64,000 bases of DNA. Origin: Roseburia sp. (GTDB lineage Bacteria; Bacillota; Clostridia; Lachnospirales; Lachnospiraceae). Positions 53,233-61,812 of the stretch are shown here, in pieces. Each line of letters opens with the position of its first letter. The first letter of the stretch is position 1. The translations under genes were made by a program, and so were the position numbers. The stretch is from NCBI GenBank assembly GCA_023662875.1, contig JAMPIG010000003.1, positions 1 through 64,000 on the forward strand, read 5' to 3'. The notes under the pieces were generated by a model that did not search any database, was not told the DNA's origin, and saw only the letters and a program-made list of their open reading frames with translations.

Positions 53233-53255
53233 GGCGGCTGTCAAAGACAGCCGCC
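53233..53255. terminator. 10-bp GC-rich hairpin between lactonase and Cys-rich gene
   Basis: GGCGGCTGTC/GACAGCCGCC with a 3-base loop. T-richness is on the plus strand only (GTTTTCC), while the flanking genes read minus, so termination strength is uncertain. Confidence 0.5.
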
Positions 53256-53382
53256 GTTTTCCTGATTGTTTTCACGACAGTATTCACGCCCCGCAGGGAT
53301 CCCATTGTTATGAGCAAACGATCCCAACGCAAGGATTCCGCTGCCGGAAGCATCCGTTCTCACGCCCCGCAGGCTTCGGCTG

Positions 53383-53730
53383 TCAGGAATCGCAGTCGCA
53401 GTCGGAATCCCGTCTGGGCATAGGCGGATAATCCTGCCAGGGAGGCGGAACCATACCGCCGTTATCGCAGCCGCTCTGCTCTTTTGCCTCCCGAATAGCT
53501 TCTCTGGCGTCCCTGACCGCCTCTCTGGCCTCCCGCACAGCTTCTCTGGCCGTTTCCCGGGCCTCTCTCCCGCAATCGTTGTTACAGCCGCAGCTTCTGT
53601 CGGCTTCGCAGCCGCAGCTTCTCCCCTGTCTTCCGCCGCGGCCGCTTCTCCCGCCGCCATTGCTTCCGCACCCGCATCCCGCGCCGTTGCCGCAGCATCC
53701 CAGCAGCAGCAATAAAATGATCCAGTTCAT
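53383..53730 (-). CDS. Small Cys/Gly-rich protein with Ala/Arg/Glu helix
   Basis: 115 residues with AGGGTGA before the ATG. A short hydrophobic N-terminus (NWIILLLLLGCC) is followed by a Gly/Cys/Ser/Arg region (GCGCGSNGGGRSGRGG; CGCEADRSCGCNNDCG). Next is an amphipathic run built on EAREA/REA units (EARETAREAVREAREAVRDAREAIREAKE), and an acidic Cys tail (DSDCDCDS). Cysteines total about 13, often paired as CGC or CDC, a pattern fitting metal binding or disulfide packing. It starts 30 bp after the DUF5662 gene. I do not recognise the family. Low-complexity composition leaves some doubt that it is translated. Confidence 0.6.
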   Translation of the reverse strand: MNWIILLLLLGCCGNGAGCGCGSNGGGRSGRGGRQGRSCGCEADRSCGCNNDCGREARETAREAVREAREAVRDAREAIREAKEQSGCDNGGMVPPPWQDYPPMPRRDSDCDCDS

Positions 53731-53760
53731 AGGCTCACCCTGTTTTGGTTTTATGCTATC

Positions 53761-54378
53761 TTATGCGCGGCGGGCATCCGTTGTGCCCGTCCCGGCGGGA
53801 CGTCCGCCCTTTTTTCCCTTTACCAGTTCCCTTTTGATACAGGCGAAGGTCTTCTCCTCCCCTTCCCTGGCCAGCATCGTGAGCATACGTTCCAGCGTTT
53901 CCGCCGTTTGCGGATGGATCAGATCCTCCCTTTTCCCCATGAGGTAATATTGCAGCGGGGCCGCATCCGTATAATTCTTCCCTCCGTAAACCTTGCTGGC
54001 GGCGATGCGATCCATAATCATCTCCGCGAGATACCTGTCCGGCATGGGAACCGGGACAATGCAGCCCTTCTTTTCCGGATCCGCGGAATAATCCGTCCAG
54101 TATTCATAATGATGCCGGTTGCGTCCCTTATGGTGCATCCAGGCCGCAGAATAACCCTTATCTTCCCGCTCCGCGTTGTTCGGGCTTCTGTCCCCCTGAT
54201 AATATTTCACCCCTACCAGAAATTCCGTCAAACCGTATTTTGACAGATCATGCAATATCCCCTGACGGTAAAGCCCCACCCGAAAGCACCCCTTTGCCAC
54301 CAGGTATTTATGGTATGTAATCGTCTTAAAATGCTTCCAGGCTTTACGCTTCCGCTCTCGTCTGTTCTGCTCCTGCAT
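53761..54378 (-). CDS. DUF5662 family protein
   Basis: 205 residues. Conserved His/Asp clusters are the main feature: CFRVGLYRQGILHDLSKYG (about 32-50), AAWMHHKGRNRHHYEYW (about 78-94) and PDRYLAEMIMDRIAA (about 112-127). The HD-like arrangement suggests a metal-dependent phosphohydrolase fold, but this is inference. The tail is Lys/Gly-rich. It starts 3 bp after the stop of the GH13-like gene and is followed 30 bp later by the Cys-rich gene, so all three are probably co-transcribed. Confidence 0.85.
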   Translation of the reverse strand: MQEQNRRERKRKAWKHFKTITYHKYLVAKGCFRVGLYRQGILHDLSKYGLTEFLVGVKYYQGDRSPNNAEREDKGYSAAWMHHKGRNRHHYEYWTDYSADPEKKGCIVPVPMPDRYLAEMIMDRIAASKVYGGKNYTDAAPLQYYLMGKREDLIHPQTAETLERMLTMLAREGEEKTFACIKRELVKGKKGGRPAGTGTTDARRA

Positions 54379-54381
54379 TTT

Positions 54382-56217
54382 CTATTCCTCCGGCTCCCGC
54401 GCACCGATAAATACCGCGATACTTCTGGGCGGGAGCTCTCTTACGTTCTCCTCCGGCTCCGGCAGAAGCTCCGCCGTCGCGATCGCCTTCTCCCATCGCA
54501 TTCCCTTCGGCAGCCTCGGCAGCGCCAGCCTGTGGCTGAGCCAGTGCATATTCAGGGCGATATAAAGGAAATCATCCTCCCGTTTCCGGTCGATTCTGGC
54601 ATATTTCCCGCAAAGCATCAGCCCCACATGCCGGAAAGGCCCGTCCAGCCTGGGACTCCAGGCGCTCTCCCCGTGGTAGGACAGATCCGGATAACCGCAG
54701 GAAAGATAATCCGTCAGCCGCAGCTCCTTCTCCGGATGCAGAATCGGATGCGCTTTTCGGAAGTCCGCAAGCTCCTTCCAGAAGGCCAGCAGCTCCCCGT
54801 TTTTCTTTTGTGCGTTCCAGTCCAGCCAGGCCGTAGGATTATCCTGGCACCAGGGGTTATTATTTCCCTTCTGGGAATTACCGAACTCGTCTCCCATAAA
54901 GAGCAGGGGCGTGGACTGAGTCAGCATCAGCAGACACAGGGCGTTCCTGATCTGACCCTCCCGCAGCCGCCTGATCCTGCGGCTCCTTGTGACGCCCTCC
55001 TCCCCGCAGTTCCAGCTGCAATTACAGGAATTTCCGTCTTTATTCTCCTCCCCGTTCTCCTCGTTATGCTTATGGTCATAGGCGACCAGATCCGCAAGGG
55101 TGAAACCGTAATAGTTGGTCAGGTAATGAATCCGTCCCATATTCTCAGGGATATGCCGCATCTGCCTCAGGATACTCCCCAGCATCCCCTCGTCTCCCTT
55201 CAGGAACCGCCGCATATCATAGAGATAGCCATCATTATACTCCGCGAGATGAGGGTAGCGCCCGGGCTCCGCTCCCCGATACCTTTCCTCGAAGCCGTCC
55301 CAGAGCAGCTTGCTGTCCGCCAGCAGCTCGTCCCCGGCGATCAGCTCCGCCGGAAGTCTCTCCCCGATCAGCCGAAAACCGTCCACGTGATACTCCAGCG
55401 CCCAATAGCGCAGGATATCCGGGATCTCGCCCCGGTTTACCTCCTCCGGGAAATAGAACTGCATCACCAGCTCCATCCCGTTTTGGTGCAGCGCCTTCAC
55501 CAGATCCTTAAACTCCGCCGTCGCGTCCTCCCCCGCCGCATAGGCGCTTTTGGGCGCGTAATAAAAGCCCTTTTTATACCCCCAGTAATTGACCTTTCCC
55601 TCCCCCTGCGCCTGCCCCGCCGCTTTTTCGGGAGCTCCGCAGAGAGGAAGCCCCTCCTCCCGGCCAAATTCCACAAACTCATAGGCGGGCTGCAGCTCCA
55701 GAGTAGTAACGCCGATATCCCGAAGATAGGAAATCTTTTCCGCAATCCCCGCAAAGGTTCCCCGGTTTTTCACCCCGGAAGAAGCGTGCCTCGTAAAGCC
55801 TCTCACATGCATGACATAAAAAATGGCCTCGCTGAAAGGAATCCGGGGACGAAAGTCCTCCTCCCAGTCATAATCCTCCGCCGGAAACCCGGTCTTCCAG
55901 GCGTTTAAGTTCTGTTCCTTTCCAAAGCCCTTCACTCCGTAAAATCTCTTTCCGCGTTCATCCGGCAGAACCTCCTTCCCCCGGTAAAGCTGGTACAGAG
56001 TCTTATTCGGTTCCAGGCCTTCCACCGTTTTACAATAGATATTTCCGATCCTGTCCTTCTCCTCGACGGGTACTTTTCCGATCCTTTTTCCACTCTCAGC
56101 GTCATACAGCAGAATTCCCGCGTCGGATTCCTCCGAAACAAAGGAAAAACGGATCCCGTTTCCCTCCCGGACCGCTCCCAGAGGATATGGATTACTCCAC
56201 CTTGTTCTCTCTCTCAT
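54382..56217 (-). CDS. GH13_11-like debranching-enzyme homologue lacking catalytic residues
   Basis: 611 residues, ATG after GGAGG. It aligns by eye with GlgX/isoamylase-type glycogen debranching enzymes (FTLADLVAYDHKHNEENGEENKDG..., SWNCG, LLFMGDEFGNSQKGNNN, DNPTAWLDW). At each catalytic site the acid is gone. The nucleophile region reads HVDGFRLIGERL (Ile where GFRFDLA has Asp; about 284). The acid/base region reads LLADSKLLWDG (Ser where IAEPWD has Glu). The stabiliser region reads LTNYYGFTLAD (Tyr-Tyr where AHDGFTL has His-Asp). Surrounding substrate-framing residues are kept. I infer a non-hydrolytic glycogen-binding or regulatory role. Confidence 0.84.
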   Translation of the reverse strand: MRERTRWSNPYPLGAVREGNGIRFSFVSEESDAGILLYDAESGKRIGKVPVEEKDRIGNIYCKTVEGLEPNKTLYQLYRGKEVLPDERGKRFYGVKGFGKEQNLNAWKTGFPAEDYDWEEDFRPRIPFSEAIFYVMHVRGFTRHASSGVKNRGTFAGIAEKISYLRDIGVTTLELQPAYEFVEFGREEGLPLCGAPEKAAGQAQGEGKVNYWGYKKGFYYAPKSAYAAGEDATAEFKDLVKALHQNGMELVMQFYFPEEVNRGEIPDILRYWALEYHVDGFRLIGERLPAELIAGDELLADSKLLWDGFEERYRGAEPGRYPHLAEYNDGYLYDMRRFLKGDEGMLGSILRQMRHIPENMGRIHYLTNYYGFTLADLVAYDHKHNEENGEENKDGNSCNCSWNCGEEGVTRSRRIRRLREGQIRNALCLLMLTQSTPLLFMGDEFGNSQKGNNNPWCQDNPTAWLDWNAQKKNGELLAFWKELADFRKAHPILHPEKELRLTDYLSCGYPDLSYHGESAWSPRLDGPFRHVGLMLCGKYARIDRKREDDFLYIALNMHWLSHRLALPRLPKGMRWEKAIATAELLPEPEENVRELPPRSIAVFIGAREPEE

Positions 56218-56334
56218 CGTCCGTCCTCCATGTATCTTTTATTATAAAGGATATCCTGAAAAAGCACAAGAAAACTTTTTAAGTTTTGCGGCCTTTGATT
56301 CATGACAGGTGAGACAGCCTGCCGCTTCATCTTG

Positions 56335-56362
56335 TTGACAAATATCAGAAATGAGCTATGAT
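56335..56362 (+). promoter_or_regulatory. Promoter of capA-like gene
   Basis: Perfect -35 TTGACA (56335-56340), 16-bp spacer, TATGAT (56357-56362), 23 bp before the capA-like start. Confidence 0.85.
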
Positions 56363-56385
56363 ACAAAAGGAGGTAGAATACTGAC

Positions 56386-57786
56386 ATGAAGACAAAGAAA
56401 ATTCTGTTGTGGTCCGCATTGCTCTCCGCCGCCCTTCTGGCGGTTCTGATCATCGCCTGCCTGGCTCTGTCAAAGGCCGGCCAGCCTGTCGGCGCAGATC
56501 CCGAAAACCCTGTACCGGAAGGGAATCTGCTTTCGGGAGCGGGCGGGGACGGACTTTTGGATAAAGACAGTCCTTCCGGGACGGGCGGGCCTTCGGATTC
56601 GGACAGACCCGCCGAATCGGGAAACGACGGAGAGGCAGCCCCTTCCGAAGAGACCGACCCTGAGCCCGTCTTCGATGAATACGATATCCACCTGATGGCG
56701 GTGGGCGACAACCTGATGCATATGGGAATCGTCAATACGGGACGGATGGAGGACGGTTCCTACGACTACAGCTTTCTCTTCCGCGATATCGAAGCTTATC
56801 TGCAGGCCGCGGACATCAAGGTGATCAACCAGGAGACGATCCTGGGAGGAAACGACCTGGGCTTTTCCGGCTATCCCCGCTTTAATTCTCCGGAGGAGGT
56901 AGGGGACGCTATCGCCGACGCCGGCTTCAATGTGGTGCTCCACGCCACCAACCACGCCGCCGACCAGCGGCTGGAGGGAATCTTAAACTGCGTCTCCTTC
57001 TGGGAAACCAATCACCCCGATATCCTGATGACCGGGATAAGCGGCGACGAGCCCTCCGACGACATTCCGCTGCTTCAGATCAAGGACGTTACCTTCGCCA
57101 TCCTCAACTACACCTACGGCCCCAACGCGGAAACCCTTTCTCGCAGTCTGCATGGACATCTGAATATGCTCTGCGCCTACGACGAGAGCTCCGGCCGGAT
57201 CGACTTTACCTCCCTGAATCCCCGGGTGACGGAGGACATTCAAAAAGCCCGGGAGCTGGCGGATATCGTCGTCGTATTCCCGCATTGGGGCACGGAATAC
57301 CAGACGAAGCCCTCCTCCTGGCAGCGCGCCTTCGCGGAGCAGATGACGGAGGCCGGGGCGGATCTGATTATCGGCACGCACCCCCATGTTCCCCAGCCGG
57401 TGGAATGGATAACCTCCGAAAACGGGAATGCTTCCCTCTGCTACTATTCTCTGGGCAACTACGTCTCCACCCAGAAAAAGGCGATCTGTATGCTGGAGGA
57501 AATGGCCTGGGTCACCTTTCACGTCACGGAGGAGGGAGTGACGCTCTCGCCGGACGACACCGGTCTGCTGCCCCTGGTCTGCCAGTATAAGAGCGGGCCC
57601 ATGCGCCTGAAAAATATTTATCTCCTGGAGGACTATACGGAGGAGCTGGCCGCCGTCCACGGCATCCGCGGCTACGGCGGAGTAAGCCTGAAGCTGGAGG
57701 ATCTGCAGCGCTGGAGCCAGGAGATCTTCGGCGACTGGATTCTGAAAGGGTCAGACATCCTGAAAGACTCTGACCCTCCGCATTAA
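56386..57786 (+). CDS. CapA family protein (metallophosphatase-like, PGA/capsule synthesis type)
   Basis: 466 residues. N-terminal membrane anchor (LLSAALLAVLIIACLAL), a Gly/Ser/Pro/Asp-rich external linker (about 40-95), then the PGA_cap domain: LMAVGDNLMHMG (metal-binding Asp), INQETILGG, LHATNHAAD, FPHWGTEYQ and IIGTHPHVPQPVE with YYSLGNYV. This is the calcineurin-like fold of CapA/PgsA, linked to poly-gamma-glutamate or capsule assembly. No capB/capC is present, so the polymer role is uncertain; many single CapA proteins occur in Clostridia. GGAGGT lies 12 bases upstream, a long spacing. Confidence 0.88.
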   Translation: MKTKKILLWSALLSAALLAVLIIACLALSKAGQPVGADPENPVPEGNLLSGAGGDGLLDKDSPSGTGGPSDSDRPAESGNDGEAAPSEETDPEPVFDEYDIHLMAVGDNLMHMGIVNTGRMEDGSYDYSFLFRDIEAYLQAADIKVINQETILGGNDLGFSGYPRFNSPEEVGDAIADAGFNVVLHATNHAADQRLEGILNCVSFWETNHPDILMTGISGDEPSDDIPLLQIKDVTFAILNYTYGPNAETLSRSLHGHLNMLCAYDESSGRIDFTSLNPRVTEDIQKARELADIVVVFPHWGTEYQTKPSSWQRAFAEQMTEAGADLIIGTHPHVPQPVEWITSENGNASLCYYSLGNYVSTQKKAICMLEEMAWVTFHVTEEGVTLSPDDTGLLPLVCQYKSGPMRLKNIYLLEDYTEELAAVHGIRGYGGVSLKLEDLQRWSQEIFGDWILKGSDILKDSDPPH

Positions 57787-59171
57787 TCGATAATATTTTT
57801 CACTCCCAGGATATGATCATAGTCCGCCGGGGAGGTAATGACTCCTTTTCGCCGGTTGGCGGCGTGAATAATCTGGCCGTCTCCGATATACAACCCTACA
57901 TGGGTGCATTTTTTGGAACCGTAGCAGATAATATCGCCCGGCTGAATCTCGCTGTAGGAGATGCTCCTCCCCGAGTTATTCAGCTGTCCGGAGGGCGTCC
58001 GGCTGATGGAATAGCCGAAATCCGCGTAAATCAGGCTGGTAAAGCCCGAGCAGTCCGTCCCGGTAGTCAGCGACGAGCCGCCGTGCACATACCGGTTCCC
58101 CAGGAACTGCATGGCGTAGGCTACGATTTCAGCCCGAAGCTCCGCATTGTCGCCGTAATTTCCGGAGGGCGGAGTAACCGTGATCTCCGTCTTTTCAGCC
58201 GCCTGCTCCTCCGACACCTTCTGACGATCCTCCAGCGCCCTTCGGGCCGCGAGCTCCGCCGCTTCCTCCTCCAGGGTCTTAGCGTAGACAAATTCCTCCG
58301 ATACCGTCACATACTCCGCCGCTACATACCCCGTCTTGTCGTCCGTATACTCTACCTTCAGCCAGTCTCCGTCCGTCTCCAGGATCTTCAGCTTTTCGCC
58401 GTTATCCAAAAAGCCCAGCCGCTTCGACGTGATATCCGGCTCCTTTCGGACGTTCAGCCTGGTCACGATCACCGTTGCATATCTCGTCACATAATCGTCG
58501 ATCGCCTCGGCCGCCGCCTGACCGTAGAGAAAATATTCCGACTTGATATAACCTTCCACATTGCCGGAAATGATCCGGAACCACTGTCCGTCCTCGCCCT
58601 CCACCGTCTCCTGGATCTGCGCTACAGCCCCGCTGTATATCTTTCCCAGCACGGCGCTCCCCGTAGTCGCCTCCTTCCGCACATTCACATAATGCGCCAC
58701 GTTGGCGATGGCGAAATCCGCGTATTCGTTTTCCTCGTCTTCCTCTTCCTGGAACTGTCCCTGCGCTGTCGTCCGAAGCGTTCCGGCTCTGTCCTCTGTT
58801 TCGGAAGTCATCCCCGGCGATACAGAAGCTCCCGCTCCCGGAGAAATCTCCTGCGGGAGCGAATCTCCTGTTGCCGGGGATGCCCCCTGTAATTCCGGAT
58901 TCGCTCCTGAAGTTCCCTGCGCCGAAACGACTGCCCCCGCCCTGGAATCCATCAGCACCTGCCAGATCCCGCCGTACATCAAGTCCAGCTTCTCTTCCTC
59001 CTGCATTTCGGGGGACGATTTCTCCTGGGCTGAAGTCTTCCTTCCGGCGTATTTCTCCCTGGAATCGGAATTCTCCGCCGCCTTCAGCGGCGCTGCGTCC
59101 CCGTTCCAAAGCAGACAGACCGCCAGCAGCCAGACCGCTATTCTCTTTCCCTTCCCGTATCTTATTTTCAT
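57783..59171 (-). CDS. Secreted peptidoglycan hydrolase: two SH3b domains and NlpC/P60
   Basis: 462 residues from the ATG at 59171 (AAGGGA upstream). Signal peptide (KRIAVWLLAVCLLWNGDAAPLKAAE), a Ser/Gly/Pro-rich low-complexity region (about 45-165), SH3b 1 (VAHYVNVRKEATTGSAVLGKI) and SH3b 2 (VTRLNVRKEPDITSKRLGFLDNGEK). A helical linker and NlpC/P60 follow, with Cys in TDCSGFTSL and His in CTHVGLYIGD, then HAANRRKGV. It cuts wall stem peptides outside the cell. Its stop overlaps the convergent CapA stop by 4 bases (TTAA), so no terminator separates them. A shared leader element precedes it. Confidence 0.92.
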   Translation of the reverse strand: MKIRYGKGKRIAVWLLAVCLLWNGDAAPLKAAENSDSREKYAGRKTSAQEKSSPEMQEEEKLDLMYGGIWQVLMDSRAGAVVSAQGTSGANPELQGASPATGDSLPQEISPGAGASVSPGMTSETEDRAGTLRTTAQGQFQEEEDEENEYADFAIANVAHYVNVRKEATTGSAVLGKIYSGAVAQIQETVEGEDGQWFRIISGNVEGYIKSEYFLYGQAAAEAIDDYVTRYATVIVTRLNVRKEPDITSKRLGFLDNGEKLKILETDGDWLKVEYTDDKTGYVAAEYVTVSEEFVYAKTLEEEAAELAARRALEDRQKVSEEQAAEKTEITVTPPSGNYGDNAELRAEIVAYAMQFLGNRYVHGGSSLTTGTDCSGFTSLIYADFGYSISRTPSGQLNNSGRSISYSEIQPGDIICYGSKKCTHVGLYIGDGQIIHAANRRKGVITSPADYDHILGVKNIID

Positions 59172-59175
59172 TCGT

Positions 59176-59229
59176 ATTCCCTTGCGCGCTCCATAAGAGG
59201 GTGTGCAAACACCCCTCTTTGCGCATACC
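59176..59229 (-). promoter_or_regulatory. Shared leader element, copy 3 (upstream of SH3b-NlpC)
   Basis: On the minus strand GGTATGCGCAAAG opens and GGAGCGCGCAAGGGAATA closes the element five bases before the start. Between them sits an extra hairpin (GAGGGGTGT/ACACCCTC with a 4-base loop). TGCGC/GCGCA arms match the two shorter copies. Confidence 0.5.
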
Positions 59230-59333
59230 AATCAATATTTGCCTTTTGACGCCAGACCGGCGTCCTCTTTCGCATACATTTATCCCGTCGCAGTACATCC
59301 ATTTTAACATATTACAGAAATATTGCAAATATA

Positions 59334-59362
59334 TTGCAGTATTTTTTGAAAAAGAGTATACT
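59334..59362 (+). promoter_or_regulatory. Promoter of the DUF1292 gene
   Basis: TTGCAG (59334-59339), 17-bp spacer, TATACT (59357-59362). A 6-bp hairpin ACGGGA/TCCCGT (59372-59389) lies in the leader. Confidence 0.78.
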
Positions 59363-59410
59363 GAAAGCCATACGGGAAACCTATCCCGTGAAGAAAGGTA
59401 AAATTACGCA

Positions 59411-59779
59411 ATGGGAAAAAAGAATGATTTTGAAGACGAGGAAATGACTGTGGAACTGGAGCTGGACAACGGCGCTGTCGTCAACTGTGCCATTATTACG
59501 ATCCTGACGGTAGAGGAAAAAGATTATATCGTCCTCCTTCCCCTGAACGAAGCAGGCGAAAACGAGGACGGCGAGGTCTGGTTTTACGGCTACAGCGAAA
59601 ACCCGGACGACACGAACGAGGAGCCGGTGCTGGAATATATCTCGGACGATGAGGAATACGAAAAAGTCTCCGACGCCTTCGACGAATATCTCGACAGCTG
59701 CGAATTTGACGAGCTGCTGGAGGAGGATGAGCTTATGGGAGAGGACGAGCTGCCGGAAGAAAATGATACGAAGGATTAA
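59411..59779 (+). CDS. DUF1292 family protein
   Basis: 122 residues, very acidic. The DUF1292 core is plain: MTVELELDNGAVVNCAIITILTVEEKDYIVLLPLNE, WFYGYSE, and DDEEYEKVSDAFDEYLD. The acidic C-terminal tail (LLEEDELMGEDELPEEND) extends past the usual family end. Small cytoplasmic proteins of this family (YrzB-like) are common in Firmicutes, with no agreed function. Weak AAAGGT site upstream; own promoter. Confidence 0.9.
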   Translation: MGKKNDFEDEEMTVELELDNGAVVNCAIITILTVEEKDYIVLLPLNEAGENEDGEVWFYGYSENPDDTNEEPVLEYISDDEEYEKVSDAFDEYLDSCEFDELLEEDELMGEDELPEENDTKD

Positions 59780-59790
59780 GGGACGCTGTA

Positions 59791-61812
59791 TTAAATCGTT
59801 CCTTTAAAAATAATTTCCTCTTTATCCGGAAACTCATCGGAACAAAGCAGCGGATTTAAGAATCGGGAGGGAACCCTGGGGCGCATCCTGTCACCGGCCA
59901 GGTACAGGAGCTCCAGGGTTTCCTTTGCTCTTGTCATAGCGACATAAAACAGTCTCCGCTCCTCCTCCACGCTGGCGAGATCCGGCATATTCCCGTGAGG
60001 GAATACTCTTTCATTACAGTCCGGGATCAGGACTCTGTCGAATTCCAGCCCTTTCGAGGCGTGGGCTGTCAAAAGGCGGATCCCGCCCTCCTTTTCTTCC
60101 TTCGCCGCCGGAGGCTGACGTTCCAGCTCTGCGGTGTAGCTTTTCTGCATCTCCAGCCAGTCCTCCGCGCTCTCAAAGGAGGCCGCGTCGCTCTTCAGCC
60201 AGTCCAGTAACTCCTGCCACTCCTCCCAAAGCTCCGGATTTCCCCTGGCTCTGCTCTTTAAATAGCTCTCGTATTTCATTGCCTTCAGGACATAACTGAC
60301 CCCCAGCCCCGGCTTCATCCGCCCCAGGTTTTTCAGCTGTGTCTGCAGCAGGCGCAGCTGCGCCAGGGCTTCCTGCTGCGCTTCACCGTAAAAGGGCTCC
60401 CGCTCATAATAGCGTATCATCTCCCTAACGCCTCCTCCCGCCGCCAGCGCCTCCCGGCTCAGCTGACGTCTGGGACGGTTCAGAATCCGCAGCAGCGCCT
60501 CCCGCCTTTCCCCGTCCGTCGCCAACAGCAGATAGGCCATAATATCCTTTACGATAAAGTGCTCGTATATACTTGTAGTCTTCTCCCGGATCACAAAGGA
60601 GATTCCCGCGCCCTTCAGCTTTGTCGCCGTTCTCTGAAGGGAGGCGTTTGTGCGGAATAAAACCGCGCAGCTCTTCCCGGCCTTTTCATCTTTTTCCTGC
60701 CATCGTCTCAGCTCCTCCGTCAGATAGGAGGCCTGCTCCTCCCGGCCCGGAAATCCTTTGAGACGCACGCCCCTGTCCGATGGCGCAGAGCGCGGCGTTT
60801 TCTCCGCCCCCAGCCGCAATATTTCCTCCTGCGCCGGGCGATGTACTGCCCGCTCTTCCGGCGTCAGACGCGCCGCCTTCTCCGGCGCGGGACGCAATAC
60901 CTTCGCGAAGCGCTCCCGGTTCTCCCCGATCACCGCGGCGGAGGCCCGGACAATCTCCCCGGCGCAGCGGTAATTGATATCCAGAAGCATCCTCCCTGCC
61001 CGGTATTCCTGCTCAAACCGCTTCATCAGCTCCGGCCTGGAGCCCCGAAATCCGTAGATCGACTGATCGTCGTCCCCCACGGCAAAAAGATTGTAAGGGG
61101 GCGCGGAAAGCAGGCGCAGCACCTCGTATTGGATGGGATTGATATCCTGAAATTCATCGATCAGAATATGGCGGAAACGGTTTTGCCAGTATTCCCTGAG
61201 GCTCGGCCGCTCCCGCAGAAGCTCCCTGCAGGAAAAGAGCATATCGTCAAAGTCGATTCCCCCTGCCCTGCGGACAGCCTCCCTGTATTCGCCGCAGATC
61301 TCCCCAAAGCCGCCCCGATAGGCCGCCGGAGCCTTATCCGCCGCCCGGGTCAGATCCTCCGTATTCTTATAAAAGCTGACGGCGGACAGCAGTCCTTCCG
61401 CCTCCTCCCCCGCCTCCGCAAGCGCGGCGTCGCCTCCGGATCGAAGAAGATATTTTTTCATAATCGGAACAATCAGCTGCTTTTTTTGGGATCCTGTGAG
61501 AAGCTTCAGCCGGGAGAGCCCGGCGGACTTTTGCAGAATGTGATAGAAAACGGAATGAAAGGTTCCAAAATTGACGGGATAAAACGTTTCGGACATCTTC
61601 TGAAAACGCCGCTGCATGGAAGCTGCCGCTTCCCGGGTAAATGTGACCACCAGAATCTGCTCCGGCGGCGTTCCCTGCTCCAGAAGAAAAAGGATGCGGT
61701 TCGTGATGGTAAAGGTTTTCCCGGAGCCGGGGCCCGCCAGTAAAAGAAGCGGCCCCTCTCCCCAGGTCACAGCCCTTCGCTGCGCTTCGTTCAGCGCGGT
61801 CAGATCAGGCAT
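59791..61812 (-). CDS. UvrD/PcrA-like superfamily 1A DNA helicase
   Basis: 673 residues. 3'-5' helicase motifs in order: Q motif [11 protein letters not shown], motif [13 protein letters not shown] (about 25-36), Ia VVTFTREAA, motif [19 protein letters not shown], motif [17 protein letters not shown], motif [20 protein letters not shown] and motif [17 protein letters not shown]. It lacks the long C-terminal tail of PcrA, and residues about 325-370 form an odd Arg/Pro/Glu-rich insert ([23 protein letters not shown]). Likely a repair or replication-fork helicase. The start overlaps the gltX stop by 8 bp. Confidence 0.91.
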   Translation of the reverse strand: MPDLTALNEAQRRAVTWGEGPLLLLAGPGSGKTFTITNRILFLLEQGTPPEQILVVTFTREAAASMQRRFQKMSETFYPVNFGTFHSVFYHILQKSAGLSRLKLLTGSQKKQLIVPIMKKYLLRSGGDAALAEAGEEAEGLLSAVSFYKNTEDLTRAADKAPAAYRGGFGEICGEYREAVRRAGGIDFDDMLFSCRELLRERPSLREYWQNRFRHILIDEFQDINPIQYEVLRLLSAPPYNLFAVGDDDQSIYGFRGSRPELMKRFEQEYRAGRMLLDINYRCAGEIVRASAAVIGENRERFAKVLRPAPEKAARLTPEERAVHRPAQEEILRLGAEKTPRSAPSDRGVRLKGFPGREEQASYLTEELRRWQEKDEKAGKSCAVLFRTNASLQRTATKLKGAGISFVIREKTTSIYEHFIVKDIMAYLLLATDGERREALLRILNRPRRQLSREALAAGGGVREMIRYYEREPFYGEAQQEALAQLRLLQTQLKNLGRMKPGLGVSYVLKAMKYESYLKSRARGNPELWEEWQELLDWLKSDAASFESAEDWLEMQKSYTAELERQPPAAKEEKEGGIRLLTAHASKGLEFDRVLIPDCNERVFPHGNMPDLASVEEERRLFYVAMTRAKETLELLYLAGDRMRPRVPSRFLNPLLCSDEFPDKEEIIFKGTI

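Noticed and set aside
53231..53423. Small plus-strand gene in the gap before the lactonase
   Set aside because: Low-complexity open frame overlapping a hairpin, no ribosome binding site and no recognisable protein features.
54250..55908. A 552-codon plus-strand open frame opposite the GH13-like gene
   Set aside because: It mirrors a well-supported minus-strand gene, is rich in Arg/Leu/Pro as expected for antisense GC-rich DNA, and lacks a start site.
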